Assembly (NCBI RefSeq): GCF_035958815.1
Contig: NZ_CP108383.1
Coordinates: 4,650,001 to 4,714,000 of the forward strand
From: Nocardia sp. NBC_01327
GTDB taxonomy: Bacteria > Actinomycetota > Actinomycetes > Mycobacteriales > Mycobacteriaceae
DNA: 64,000 bases
Direction: 5' to 3'
In this document: in pieces, positions 1-8,170 of the stretch
How the letters are laid out: each line of letters opens with the position of its first letter
Numbering within the stretch: the first letter of the stretch is position 1
Program-made: the position numbers and the translations under genes
Notes under the pieces: generated by a model
What the model was told of the DNA's origin: nothing
Database searches by the model: none
What the model saw: the letters and a program-made list of their open reading frames with translations, nothing else

Positions 1-771
1 GTTCCAGGACGCGAACCGGTCCCGGTCCCGGAACCGGCGGATATCACCGGTATCGGCCAAAAGTCTTGCCGCGGAAGATGGTTCGATCCCGTGCAGGTCC
101 ATCAGCGTGGACCCTCGCTCGGTGACCAGCTGCCGCAGTTCTTTGTCCGCGGCTTTGGTTTTGCGGTCTATCGTTTCCAGGTCCTCGATCAATTCCACGA
201 CCAGACGCAGCCGGACCCGCGCGGCCGCGTCTGCTGGTGTGATCGGGGCGATCAGTTCGCGGGCCTGGCGGGCGGACAGGAATGTCTTGGCGCCACCGGG
301 AATCAACTCCAGCAGTAGCCGGTGCAGCCGGCACACGGTTTCGGTGCGGGTGCGGCCGAGTTCGTCACGGCGGTCGGCGAGCATGCCGAGCGCGATCAGT
401 TCCGAGTCGGCTTCGACTCGGCGCAGATTCGGTGCGTGCAACGCGGCCAGGGCGACCGAGTGGGCATCGACCGGGTCGGTTTTGCGGCCGTTGCCGGTCG
501 CGAAGACCCGTACCTGTGCGGAGAGTTTCGCAGGCACGTCGATCACGATTTCCCTGTCGTGGACCAGCCGGTGCGCCAGGTGGCGGCCAATGCCGTTGCA
601 TCCCTCGACCGCCCAGACACGATCCGGGAATTGCCTTCCAGCAGTGAGCATTTCCGCATAGCCGGTGGTGTCGGTGCCGTATCGGCCCGTGGCCAGCACC
701 TTGCTGGTGGAATCGATGGCTTCGATGGTCGCGGAGCGTTTGTGTGGATCCATTCCGATGATTACGGTCAT
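1..771 (-). CDS. IS110-family transposase, C-terminus cut by window start
   Basis: The minus strand is open from an ATG at 771 to base 1, giving 257 residues and no stop, so the 3' end lies outside the window. The product starts MTVIIGMDPHKRSATIEAID, the first DEDD-type catalytic Asp motif of IS110 transposases, and continues with the family pattern ATGNGRKTDPVDAHSVA and, near residue 235, the start of the transposase_20 region (LMDLHGIEPSSAARLLADTG). IS110 enzymes mobilise their element without classical terminal inverted repeats, guided by a structured bridge RNA. It differs clearly in sequence from the second IS110 enzyme at 2251-3606, so these are two different elements. The missing C-terminus, with the conserved serine, cannot be judged here. 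Confidence 0.85.
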   Translation of the reverse strand, partial: MTVIIGMDPHKRSATIEAIDSTSKVLATGRYGTDTTGYAEMLTAGRQFPDRVWAVEGCNGIGRHLAHRLVHDREIVIDVPAKLSAQVRVFATGNGRKTDPVDAHSVALAALHAPNLRRVEADSELIALGMLADRRDELGRTRTETVCRLHRLLLELIPGGAKTFLSARQARELIAPITPADAAARVRLRLVVELIEDLETIDRKTKAADKELRQLVTERGSTLMDLHGIEPSSAARLLADTGDIRRFRDRDRFASWN

Positions 772-780
772 CGCCCGGTT

Positions 781-818
781 CCTCCCGTGTCGGCCAAACA
801 TGGTGTCCGTGCGGGAGG
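781..818 (-). ncRNA. Candidate bridge-RNA hairpin upstream of IS110 transposase
   Basis: A CCTCCCG (781-787) and CGGGAGG (812-818) pair forms a 7-bp stem with a 24-nt loop only ten bases upstream of the transposase start at 771. In IS110-group elements the non-coding left end encodes a structured bridge RNA in this position. The element boundary and full RNA fold were not determined; the stretch up to about 1000 may belong to the same non-coding end. Confidence 0.3.
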
Positions 819-1108
819 GCACCGCTAGATCGAGCTTTGGGGCAGGCCCCTCTTCAGCCACTCCCTGCACGGCACCCGGTGGGAAGCAAGCCAGAAGAGA
901 GCCACACCAAACCAGATGGTGGGCAGCCGAATATTGGGAGCATCCCACCGGGCACCTGGATCAAATCCTGGCCGGGACCTGATCCTGACACCAGTCTCTA
1001 TCTAGCCGAATTGAGGTCGTTGGGGAATGTTGCCCACGAGACGAGAGGGCGGTCCGGCGCAGATCGCTGGACCACTTTGAGTTCGGTGCTGCGTATCCGC
1101 CTCGATCC

Positions 1109-1576
1109 CTACGAGCTGGACAGATTCAGCTCGATCGCTGCGGTATCGGACGGGCCGCCAATGTTTCCGGCACGGTCTGTGGCGGTGTAGTAGAACTTGT
1201 GCGATCCATTGCCAAGGCTCGTGAGCTGCGCACGTGTGTACTGAAGTTTCACACCTTGGAAGACTTGGTCACGGCTGGTCGTGTGTGTTGGGCCGGGGAT
1301 CGAGCCCGGGTCGCTGTAGAGGGCGATGTCATCGCCCTCCGCCAAGTCGTCGTAGCTCACGACCACTGTCAGGACTTCACCATGCCGAGCCAGGCTCTCA
1401 TCTGTGACGATATCGTCGACACCAATGAAATACGGTGCGCGGAAACTGTTCTGACCGGGTGGGGTCGAGTCGACGGAGACCAGAACGTCGTCGGTGCCGG
1501 AAGGCGCGGCGAGGTTGTCATCGACCGTGATCGGGGTGTAGGTCAACTGCACGTCGTCCTGCGATTCGTTCGACAC
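1109..1576 (-). CDS. Hypothetical beta-sandwich (Ig-like) protein
   Basis: A 155-residue protein starting at a GTG (1576) preceded by AAAGG with good spacing. There is no signal peptide or membrane segment. The sequence is acidic and rich in Asp, Thr, Ser and Val, with alternating short beta-like stretches. Its C-terminal part (SHKFYYTATDRAGNIG, then an AAIELNL strand) is the typical last strand pair of bacterial Ig-like domains. No enzyme motif is visible. The gene stands alone; the nearest plus-strand gene is the small one at 1835, and repeat copy A lies between them. The function is unknown. Confidence is in the gene being real, not in any role. Confidence 0.6.
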   Translation of the reverse strand: MSNESQDDVQLTYTPITVDDNLAAPSGTDDVLVSVDSTPPGQNSFRAPYFIGVDDIVTDESLARHGEVLTVVVSYDDLAEGDDIALYSDPGSIPGPTHTTSRDQVFQGVKLQYTRAQLTSLGNGSHKFYYTATDRAGNIGGPSDTAAIELNLSSS

Positions 1577-1650
1577 AGCGAGCCTTTCTCGAAAGCCATT
1601 GAAACCACCATCATTTCACAGACATCCGAGCACGATTCATCCTTCGCGGG

Positions 1651-1745
1651 ACGTACTCATCTGCCGCGTCCCGCGCGTCGGTCGGTTGTCCAAACTGACT
1701 GGCAGACAGCGCTTCCCAATGCCCGCACATGCCGATTCTCGGATA
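1651..1745. repeat. Dispersed element, copy A
   Basis: About 85-95 bp clearly similar to 5323-5418 and 5756-5841. The shared core TGCCGCG(A/T)CCCGCGCGT is followed by a GG(T/C)CGG..CCAAA(C/T)TG segment, then CAGCGCTTCC and a conserved tail. It lies in the divergent gap between the genes at 1576 (minus) and 1835 (plus). Read on the minus strand the copies share a peptide pattern (QFGxPTxARxAAD), so a decayed coding sequence is possible as well as a DNA element. Confidence 0.65.
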
Positions 1746-1834
1746 TTGAGACGCGCTAACTCGTTGCAGCACAGAACTAGTCGGTGCTGGGTACGCTATT
1801 CGGGCCATTCATCGAATCGCGAGAGGAACCAGAT

Positions 1835-1996
1835 ATGCCCGAGAAGGATGCCACGAACTCGGCGACGGGAAGCCCGTTCGAGAGTGGCCTGGAGACCGGA
1901 AAGTTCTTCCCCAAGCTTGAGGGATCCAACGAAGATTTGAAAAACTCGCCGGAGGAACCAGACAACATGCCTCCCGCTGGCGGGCGGATCGTGTAA
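1835..1996 (+). CDS. Small acidic peptide, 53 residues, unknown
   Basis: The ATG at 1835 has GAGAGGAA upstream at good spacing, which favours it over the in-frame ATG at 1784. The product is 53 residues, hydrophilic, without cysteine or a hydrophobic segment, rich in Glu, Asp, Asn, Pro and Ser, ending MPPAGGRIV. A leader-plus-core RiPP precursor is conceivable because the acidic stretch is followed by a short Pro/Gly-rich tail, but no modification enzyme is adjacent. The transposase at 2251-3606 follows in the opposite direction. No family is recognised. Confidence 0.45.
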   Translation: MPEKDATNSATGSPFESGLETGKFFPKLEGSNEDLKNSPEEPDNMPPAGGRIV

Positions 1997-2250
1997 GGCC
2001 GAATCAGCTGCGCGGGTCTCTGAATCGAGCGTCCGCTCATCAGCGTAAGGCATTTTGTGTCAAGCGGTTTGGGTCGGTGCCCCTGGTCTGTCGTCGTCCC
2101 GGCATAGCAGTAATGGGGCTGGTAGCCCTGCAGCGTGTAATCGGGTTGAGGTGACGACAGGCCGGGGCTGCCCGTGATGAGCGACGAGATCACGGAGTGT
2201 CTCGATGCCGCGTGGGGCTCGCCCCGACCGACCGCTCGACAAGCCGCCGT
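1997..2250. other. Non-coding stretch, downstream end of IS110 element
   Basis: No convincing gene is seen. The stretch lies downstream of the transposase stop at 2251 and should contain the right end of that insertion sequence. I could not identify the exact terminus because IS110 elements lack obvious terminal inverted repeats and there is no empty-site copy to compare. Confidence 0.4.
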
Positions 2251-3606
2251 TCAGGCGGCCGCCGAGTTCATGGTGGGCACCGGTTTCGTTCCATGGGTAG
2301 CGATATGCGGGTCCCAGGGTTGTCGGGTGGTGACGACGGCGTGCAGGTGCCGCAGGATCGCCGCGGCGATCGCGGCCTGAGCTTGGGTGGGAGTGAGCGG
2401 ATTGGTGTCCCGGCTGGTCAGATGCCGATAACGGGCGGCATAGACCGGGTTGGTGCGTTGGGCTCCCCACACCCCACACCCCGCAGCAAGGCGCAGGCTT
2501 GGTCGGCCCTGGCCGGTGAGTTTGCTGCGACCGGTGAACGTGCCTGATTGTTTCTCCCGTGGCGCCAGCCCGGCGTGTTTGACCACGGCTCTGGCGGTGG
2601 GAAACCTTGTGAGATCACCGGTTTCGACAAGGATCGCTGCCGCTCCGACCGCCGACAACCCGACGATCCAGGTCACCAGTGCGGTGAGTTCGAGTTCGTC
2701 GAGAACCGCGAGCATGCGTGTTTCGGTGTCGACCAGCCTTCGTTTGTCTTCGGTCCAGTCCTGCAACAGCAACAGCACCCGTTCGAGCGCACCCGTCCGG
2801 TGCGCGGTCACTCCGGCCGAATCATTCAGGGCCGCAAATAGATTCCGGATGATCCGTAGTGCCGGTTTCTGCCCACCCGCGCGAACGACTTCCCGGCGAA
2901 CGGCGTGCTCGAACCGGGCGGGTCCCAGGCGTCGGGTTCGAGCGAGATCGCCGTGGTCGCGCCCGCAGATCACCCGCATCCCCGCGACCCACGAGCGCGA
3001 ACGAAACGGCTGGCGAGCAGCATCGAGGGCAGCCGGCCACACACACTCGAGCAACGCCCGGATCTGCTGGACCTGGGAGACCATATCGACCAACAACCCT
3101 TCACGGCGGATCCCCAGATGCCGCAACCTGCCCCAGATTTCATCTACCGGCTCGGGCTCATAGCAACGCAACTGCGCGGTCAATCGGGCGATGAGGACTG
3201 CGTCCTTCTCGTCGGTTTTGTCGCAGGTGAGGTCTTCGGCACGCCGCGACCAGGCCGTCATCGACGGTTGCACGCACACAAATGCCATGCCACGGTCGGC
3301 GGCCAGCTGGCCCAGCACCCGCCACCGATGCCCGGTCGGCTCACACGCCACCGTCACACCCGTGAAGCCCGCCGCAGCAGCGCGTTGCCGGGCCCGGTCC
3401 AACGCGGCCCCGAGGTCCCACGCGCGGCATGGGAATGTTCTGCGGGCCAATACTTTCGAGTCGTGATCGGTGACCACGACCATCTGTTTGCGATCGGCCA
3501 GATCGATTCCGACGAGCGCATGCGTCACCGGCACCAAGGTCCGCAACCGGATCAGGCGCGCGTTGCGGTTGCGATCACCCCGGGACAAGCGGCTACCGTT
3601 GTTCAT
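2251..3606 (-). CDS. IS110-family transposase, complete
   Basis: A 451-residue transposase. The N-terminal DEDD (RuvC-like) domain starts at VGIDLADRKQMVVV (about residue 32), with ACEPTGHRW about residue 85 and the TDEKDAVLIA acidic motif about residue 130. The C-terminal transposase_20 domain follows around residues 305-390 (IVGLSAVGAAAILVETGD, then FPTARAVVKHAGLAPREKQSG), including the GxS/TGxSKLTGQGRP-type stretch. The enzyme catalyses excision and RNA-guided insertion of its own element. It has the usual length for the family or slightly more and shows no frameshift, so it may be active. It is not closely similar to the partial transposase at the window start. Confidence 0.9.
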   Translation of the reverse strand: MNNGSRLSRGDRNRNARLIRLRTLVPVTHALVGIDLADRKQMVVVTDHDSKVLARRTFPCRAWDLGAALDRARQRAAAAGFTGVTVACEPTGHRWRVLGQLAADRGMAFVCVQPSMTAWSRRAEDLTCDKTDEKDAVLIARLTAQLRCYEPEPVDEIWGRLRHLGIRREGLLVDMVSQVQQIRALLECVWPAALDAARQPFRSRSWVAGMRVICGRDHGDLARTRRLGPARFEHAVRREVVRAGGQKPALRIIRNLFAALNDSAGVTAHRTGALERVLLLLQDWTEDKRRLVDTETRMLAVLDELELTALVTWIVGLSAVGAAAILVETGDLTRFPTARAVVKHAGLAPREKQSGTFTGRSKLTGQGRPSLRLAAGCGVWGAQRTNPVYAARYRHLTSRDTNPLTPTQAQAAIAAAILRHLHAVVTTRQPWDPHIATHGTKPVPTMNSAAA

Positions 3607-3799
3607 CGAACGTCCTCCTCCTGCGATGGGACATCAAGCCCGACTAGCGCATCAGGAGGACGTTCCCTCGTCCAGACACCGACGCCTAAACGTCTTTCTA
3701 TGCCGCGACCCGCGTGTTCCGGCGCGGTAGGCAGCGCTCCGCCGAAGACCAACGGCTCGAGGTGAACCCGAGCCGCTTCAGTGCACGATAAGCCGATGA
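3607..3799. other. Upstream non-coding end of IS110 element with repeat copy E
   Basis: No gene. This is the 5' side of the transposase at 2251-3606, where an IS110-group bridge RNA would be encoded. A degenerate copy of the dispersed element (TGCCGCGACCCGCG at 3701-3714, then GGTAGGC and AGCGCTCC) lies here, about 95 bp from the transposase start. Confidence 0.4.
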
Positions 3800-4036
3800 C
3801 TACTCGAGACCTTGAACCTGGTCGGGAGCTTGCGAGTCCGCTGCACCGTCGGCGGCCTGGTCATCTGCGGGGAAGGGCCAGGCAGAATCCGTGCCGGAGT
3901 CCGTGCGCTGTTGGGCGAGATCCCCCAGGGAGCCGATGCCCTGCGTGCGGTCGCTCAGGGTCTGCTCGAAGGGCAGCAGGAAAGAATGCGGTTGCCTTGG
4001 GGTTTCGTCGTCGGGTTCCCGGGTGATATCGGACAT
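3800..4036 (-). CDS. Small hydrophilic protein, 78 residues, unknown
   Basis: The start at 4036 is chosen because AGGAG lies about 9 bases upstream, giving MSDITREPDDETPRQPHSF and a 78-residue product; a longer frame upstream has no ribosome site. It is acidic and rich in Gln, Asp, Ser and Pro, with a central segment FLLPFEQTLSDRTQGIGSLG that could form one amphipathic helix. There is no cysteine, signal or membrane segment. It is similar in style, not in sequence, to the small protein at 1835. Unknown function. Confidence 0.45.
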   Translation of the reverse strand: MSDITREPDDETPRQPHSFLLPFEQTLSDRTQGIGSLGDLAQQRTDSGTDSAWPFPADDQAADGAADSQAPDQVQGLE

Positions 4037-4663
4037 GGTGACTGTCTCCTGTTCCGGCGCCCGGCCGGTCGACGGGAAGTCCGCGGCTACGGCAGTGCCG
4101 GGTAGCGGGCGGATCGCACGGGCGACTCGCGGGAAGATCATCCCAGAGGCGGACAGCGGGCGTCCAGCCGACGACGACTCCGGACTTTGGCTATTGCCGC
4201 ACAACACCATTCAGCGGGCTGCCACCACCTCATGCCGTGATGCCTGTTGCGTGGACATCGACCGGGCACGACGATAGAGACTTTGGCTTCATGATCGGTG
4301 TGCCATGAGAGTCGGATACATGCGGCATGGAAGTCGCGCATCATGATCACACCAACGGTGCTCAACATCGACTTACGACGCCAGTTTGGACTACGCATCC
4401 GAACGCGATGGCAACGTGGTCACCCTCATCGGACCGCGGACGGGCGTAGCCCTGACGGCTGGCCGGACGATGCTCTTGTCCGGCCAGGCCGCCAACACAC
4501 TGTCCTGCCGCGACCCGCGCGGTTGGAACCGGCCATCGCAGCGCCCCGAAAGTCAACTGGCCGAGAGCATCCCACCGAATTCGGACCCGCCTTCCCGGCG
4601 GCTGCACTCGCCGGCGTGCGAGCTGATCCTCCCGAAAACAGTCAGCTCGCACCAGGTACGACG
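4037..4663. other. Gap without a supported gene; repeat copy D
   Basis: Several overlapping frames are open in this GC-rich stretch but none has a start with a ribosome site or recognisable composition. A degenerate copy of the dispersed element begins at 4505 (CTGCCGCGACCCGCGCGG) and runs to about 4550. Nothing else was recognised. Confidence 0.4.
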
Positions 4664-5035
4664 TTATATCTCGAGCTCGGTGACGGACTTCAAAAGATCG
4701 GTGACAGGCCGCAGCTCCATCACAACTCTGGTCAGACTGTGGACGGTGATCGTCCATGCCTGATCGGGTGTCGAACTGCCCGTGAAATACACGCGCTCCT
4801 CGTCGCACTCAAACTGGGGCACTACGGCCTCCCGGTCCTCCTTCCACGAACCTATCCACAGCGTCTGACCGCCATGGCCGCGGAGAAGCAAGTGGTCCCT
4901 GAGATTGTCCTCTTCCTCCCAGGTCTGAAGATTGCAGAGAAATCCATCGCCCTCTGTCCCTACTTCGCCCTCTTTCGCCACTTTCCACGCATCGGAATGG
5001 GACAGCAACGTTTCATTCACAAAGAATTCCTTCAC
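4664..5035 (-). CDS. Hypothetical acidic protein, 123 residues
   Basis: The GTG at 5035 is preceded by CGAGGGGAATCCT, a strong ribosome site at good spacing, so I prefer it to the upstream ATG (5086) and the longer frame to 5158. The 123-residue product starts VKEFFVNETLLSHSDAW. It is rich in Glu, Trp and Leu, with alternating polar and hydrophobic stretches (GGQTLWIGSWKEDREAVV, ERVYFTGSS) suggesting a beta-rich fold. The C-terminal third looks helical (VVMELRPVTDLLKSVTELEI). It has no signal peptide and no family I recognise. Repeat copy B lies upstream. Confidence 0.6.
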   Translation of the reverse strand: MKEFFVNETLLSHSDAWKVAKEGEVGTEGDGFLCNLQTWEEEDNLRDHLLLRGHGGQTLWIGSWKEDREAVVPQFECDEERVYFTGSSTPDQAWTITVHSLTRVVMELRPVTDLLKSVTELEI

Positions 5036-5322
5036 AGGATTCCCCTCGATAGGTCCGGGCGGCAAACACGTTGTCGCGGAGATCATCTCAGAACCGGACC
5101 AGCGGTGCACCGCCCGGCTGTTCCTGCCCTCCGTGGGCTGCGCGAAGCGCGGCTGCAATGGGGGCCTCGTCGCGAACGAGTGCCGGCAGCGTGGCGCAGT
5201 ATCCGTCGAGTGGCGGAGTATCCGTCGAATTGATGCACGAGCCTGCCGCGAGCTGCGTGGTTCGAAGCGGTCACGCGGCAGGCGCGAAGATCAACGGGCA
5301 GAGATTATCTCGATCATCGGCA

Positions 5323-5418
5323 ACGTACTGATCTGCCGCGACCCGCGCGTTGGTCGGCCGCCCAAACTGGTTGGCCGACAGCACTTCCAGGTGCGCGCTC
5401 ATGCCAAAGATCGTGCTA
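5323..5418. repeat. Dispersed element, copy B
   Basis: Similar to copies A (1651) and C (5756) over about 90 bp. It contains TGCCGCGACCCGCGCGTTGG and the internal imperfect inverted repeat CGGCC..CCAAACTGGTTGGCCG. It sits between the minus-strand gene ending upstream at 5035 and the plus-strand gene at 5520, the same divergent setting as copy A. Confidence 0.7.
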
Positions 5419-5519
5419 TGACGTGTCAAGCTTGGGCACCGGTCTGCGAACACTCCGACGAACTAGCACCGCCACTGCGATGATCATCGAGAACACCTCG
5501 CTAGGAAGGACTCTCGGAC

Positions 5520-5714
5520 ATGACTACACCAGGCGAACCCTGTCGCGGCGACGTTTACAAAACGAAATTTCCAGACGGAACGAGCCCCCTCTACTTGCAG
5601 TGCATTAACGGGCGTTGGGAGGAGAGAAGTTGCGGGGAGGGGATGGTTGCTTACACAGACCCCAGCCACAAAGACTGGATCTACTGCAGTTGGCCCCCGC
5701 AAACGCCCGAATAG
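5520..5714 (+). CDS. Small four-cysteine CBM14-like peptide
   Basis: A 64-residue protein with AGGAAGGA upstream of the ATG. Four cysteines (about residues 8, 28, 38 and 55) are spaced like the minimal peritrophin-A / CBM14 chitin-binding pattern: C-x19-C-(I)NGRWEERS-C-GEGMVAYTDPSHKDWIY-C-SWPP. The NGxW..xxC core and final C-x-W are the family-like points; classic CBM14 has six cysteines. There is no signal peptide, which is odd for a disulfide-type carbohydrate-binding module, so it may instead bind metal or be exported another way. It lies 100 bp downstream of repeat copy B. Confidence 0.55.
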   Translation: MTTPGEPCRGDVYKTKFPDGTSPLYLQCINGRWEERSCGEGMVAYTDPSHKDWIYCSWPPQTPE

Positions 5715-5755
5715 CATGACAGAGGGCTCCCTGTACCCGTCCCGAATGCGCGCTC

Positions 5756-5841
5756 ATGCCGCGACCCGCGCGTTGGTCGGCCGCCCAAATTGGTTGGCCA
5801 CCACCGCTTCCAAACGTCCGCAACTGCCGAATATCGTGCAT
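5756..5841. repeat. Dispersed element, copy C
   Basis: Starts ATGCCGCGACCCGCGCGTTG and follows copies A and B for about 85 bp. Unlike them it lies between two convergent genes (5714 plus, 5914 minus). Read on the minus strand it carries the same NQFGRPTNARVAA peptide pattern but stops immediately after it. Confidence 0.7.
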
Positions 5842-5913
5842 GAATACAGCTGCGGCCGGGAACAACACAATGTCGTTCCCGGCCGTATCTCGTCGCGTGG
5901 CCGGCCTCAGGGC

Positions 5914-6366
5914 TTACGGCGAAGGGCGCGCGAAATATTCGATTCTGCCGCTGGCAAACGGGGCTGTGCCGAGCTCGAAGTTCACCCACGGCGAGGTGAG
6001 GTCTCCAGCGCCCCAGACCGCGACGTCGGGTGCCAGCACCGCTACTTCGTTCGCGGCCAGGTTCAACGGCACGTCGGAGACGGTCAATACTGTTCCGTCT
6101 TCGGAGATCACGCCCTCGAGCTCCAGCGGTTCGTCGAGGCTGGAAGTGTCCACGGTTACCTTCGGGGACTCGAAAATGCACAGTGACAGCGTCACCACGA
6201 GAGGCTGCGAACCGATCGGTTCCGATCCGGTGTTGGTGATGAGCGCCTCGGGATAGACATGCCGATCCGTTTCGATCTCCACAGTCTGGTCGCCGTCGCG
6301 CGCGGTAAGCGAGAAGGTAAGTGCCGGAAGGGTTCCCGGAGAGTTGTCAGTCATGCGAACCATCAT
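5914..6366 (-). CDS. Hypothetical beta-rich protein, 150 residues
   Basis: A start near 6366 (MMVRMTDNSPGTLPALTFSL) is supported by GCGAGGA about 8 bases upstream; an inner ATG at 6354 is possible. The product is about 150 residues, acidic and beta-rich, with repeated hydrophobic strands (ALTFSLTA, PLVVTLSLCIF, TVLTVSDVPLNL, EVAVLAPDVAVWG) and no signal or membrane segment. It ends with GRIEYFARPSP. The composition recalls the protein at 1109-1576. Unknown function. The long open frame extending to 6987 is not supported. Confidence 0.6.
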   Translation of the reverse strand: MMVRMTDNSPGTLPALTFSLTARDGDQTVEIETDRHVYPEALITNTGSEPIGSQPLVVTLSLCIFESPKVTVDTSSLDEPLELEGVISEDGTVLTVSDVPLNLAANEVAVLAPDVAVWGAGDLTSPWVNFELGTAPFASGRIEYFARPSP

Positions 6367-6647
6367 GGCAATGTCCTCGCAATGGTGCGCGGTCAAGGCC
6401 GTATGCGGTGGTCGCCCCTGGTCAGAGTGCTGCTCAGAACATCCGCATCTGCCGCTGACTGCGCTGACCGAACCGGCCAGCGGGGTGAAGCGGACCGCTG
6501 GCGACTGCGGGGGACAACGACGCCTCGCATCTTCCACGGCCGGTTTCAACCGCGATGCAGCGCTTCGGAAAGAACTAGTTGAACTTGGATGTCGCGGGTG
6601 GTGAGTACTGTTCTCGCGGAATAGATGTGATGAACAGGAGTATCGCC

Positions 6648-6866
6648 GTGGGGGACCTCTTTTGGTCTGAGTTGGCTGTTGAGATGTCGGGGTACCTACC
6701 TTCGGTCGAAGTCGTCGAGGGGTCGTGGTGCACGAGCGAAGACGCTGTGGTGGAGCTGCGTGATATCCGCACCGGTGAGCGCATCGCGTTCGTGGGATTC
6801 GGGGACTACGTCGGGATCGTCGTGGACTGTCCGACCGATCCTTTCCTGTCGGACAGTCCACGCTGA
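6648..6866 (+). CDS. Small hypothetical protein, 72 residues
   Basis: The GTG at 6648 lies 7 bases after AACAGGAG, the best start; upstream in-frame ATGs lack a ribosome site. The product (VGDLFWSELAVEMSGYLPSV...) is 72 residues, acidic, with alternating Val/Glu strands (AVVELRDI, RIAFVGFGDYVGIVV). Its last codons are formed by a perfect 15-bp inverted repeat (6821-6862), so the gene end and a hairpin are the same DNA. No family is recognised. Confidence 0.5.
   Translation: MGDLFWSELAVEMSGYLPSVEVVEGSWCTSEDAVVELRDIRTGERIAFVGFGDYVGIVVDCPTDPFLSDSPR
6821..6862 (+). terminator. Perfect 15-bp hairpin at gene end
   Basis: CGTGGACTGTCCGAC (6821-6835) and its exact reverse complement (6848-6862) flank a 12-nt loop at the end of the gene ending at 6866. 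There is no T-run, so a factor-assisted terminator or an mRNA-stabilising hairpin is the likely role. Confidence 0.5.
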
Positions 6867-7599
6867 GAGCTGCGATCGAGTCACAGCCGGACGGCGTGTG
6901 GCCTATCCGAAGCATCATGGAGAGCGTCCTGGCCAAGTGATGCAGGCCAGGACCTTCGGTATCCTCGCGGCATACCAATTCTTCCAAAACCTGGGACAGC
7001 CTGCGGTCAATAAATAGTTTTCAGCGAGGTGTTCTAGGCTCGAGATTCTGAATTTCGCCGTTTATCGGGCATTCCTTTGGAACTATGGAAAAGTGAGATA
7101 TCTGCATTGATTTTCGGGTATATCTCGGCACGTTCAGTGCCTGATTGATTGTCGCCGGCGAACGCCCGCGTCCCACCGCTATTCGGTCGATGCTCCCGTC
7201 GACGATCGAGCACCGCTGCCGAACATGCGGATCAGCGGACGGCTACTCTCGCTACGACCGGCACGCGCCAGTCGGATAGTTCTTCATAGTCTGCGCGGTG
7301 GGGCTGTTGCCAGCTGTGCACCATGGGGTAGGGCAGCGATCGCCGCCCCGATCTTGCCGTGTCGATGTGAGCCGATGATGCTGGATCGGTGGATGTGGGA
7401 TTATCCAGCTGCCAGTGCTGGCCGGTTCGCTCACCGCGCGCTCACCGCAGCACGTCATCGCGTGCTGTTGCTTCTGGTCGGGGCCTGACCGGTGCTTCTG
7501 GTTGAGGCTCTTACCGGGTTGCAGCCGGACGTACGGAACGCCGCACCCAGCAGGCGGTTCCTGCCGCGGTGCGGCGTTGCGTGAATTGTGCAATGGTGC
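6867..7599. other. Gap without a supported gene
   Basis: Several short frames exist but none has a start with a ribosome site or a recognisable product. The stretch 7018-7140 is AT-richer than its surroundings (TTTTCAGCG, GAATTTCG, TTGATTTTCGG) and may hold promoters or be a decayed gene. Nothing else was recognised. Confidence 0.35.
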
Positions 7600-8094
7600 T
7601 CAGCCGATGCCTGCCGACTCCAGCAGTCCTGGAACGGTTTTGGTGGTGTTGTGGCGGAATATATTGACCGCTCCTACTACCTGGTCGGACTCGTCGCGGA
7701 TCGGGAAAACGTTGACCAGTGCGAGCAACCGGAAACCATTGGGCTGTTCGCAGATGACGTCGGCGTCGCGGACGGCGCCGCCGTTGTTGATGACCACAGA
7801 AGGCGGGGCCGCTTCATGCGGCATGATCTCACCGGACGGGTAACGCAGGCGGAACGCTCCGCAGTACTTCTCGCTCGTGCCCAGTTCAGGACTGCGCCCC
7901 CAGGCTCCGATGGCGGTCTTGTTGCAGGCGATCAGCGTGCCGTCCTTCTCCAGCACGTAGATGCCGACCTCGATGTCGTCCATCGCGTCCTGGTCGCCGA
8001 GCAGACCGCCGGGCACCAGATGCCCGTCCTCGAGCTTGCCGTGAAACGTGAGATCGTCCAGTTCTCCAGCGGTGATCTTTTTACTGATACTCAT
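7600..8094 (-). CDS. PAS-domain protein
   Basis: A 164-residue protein; its ATG (8094) follows GAAGGAA. Residues from about 40 form one PAS domain: IEVGIYVLEKDGTLIACN (first strand and the N of the cap), IGAWGR, YPSGEIMPHEAAPPSVV, and the final strands FRLLALVNVFPIRDESDQVVGAVNIFRH. No kinase, GGDEF or HTH output is attached, so it is a stand-alone sensor or adaptor, cytoplasmic, ligand unknown. The 40-residue N-terminus is Asp/Gly-rich. It sits upstream of, and divergent from, the broken halogenase fragment at 8256. Confidence 0.75.
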   Translation of the reverse strand: MSISKKITAGELDDLTFHGKLEDGHLVPGGLLGDQDAMDDIEVGIYVLEKDGTLIACNKTAIGAWGRSPELGTSEKYCGAFRLRYPSGEIMPHEAAPPSVVINNGGAVRDADVICEQPNGFRLLALVNVFPIRDESDQVVGAVNIFRHNTTKTVPGLLESAGIG

Positions 8095-8170
8095 TTCGTT
8101 TCCTTCACTAGAAATAGTGACAAGCTGTGTTCGATAAACGAATCGAGGTGTCCTTCAGCTAAGTAGAGGT

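Noticed and set aside
4298..5233. 311-codon plus-strand frame
   Set aside because: No ribosome site, and it is antisense to the better supported gene at 4664-5035.
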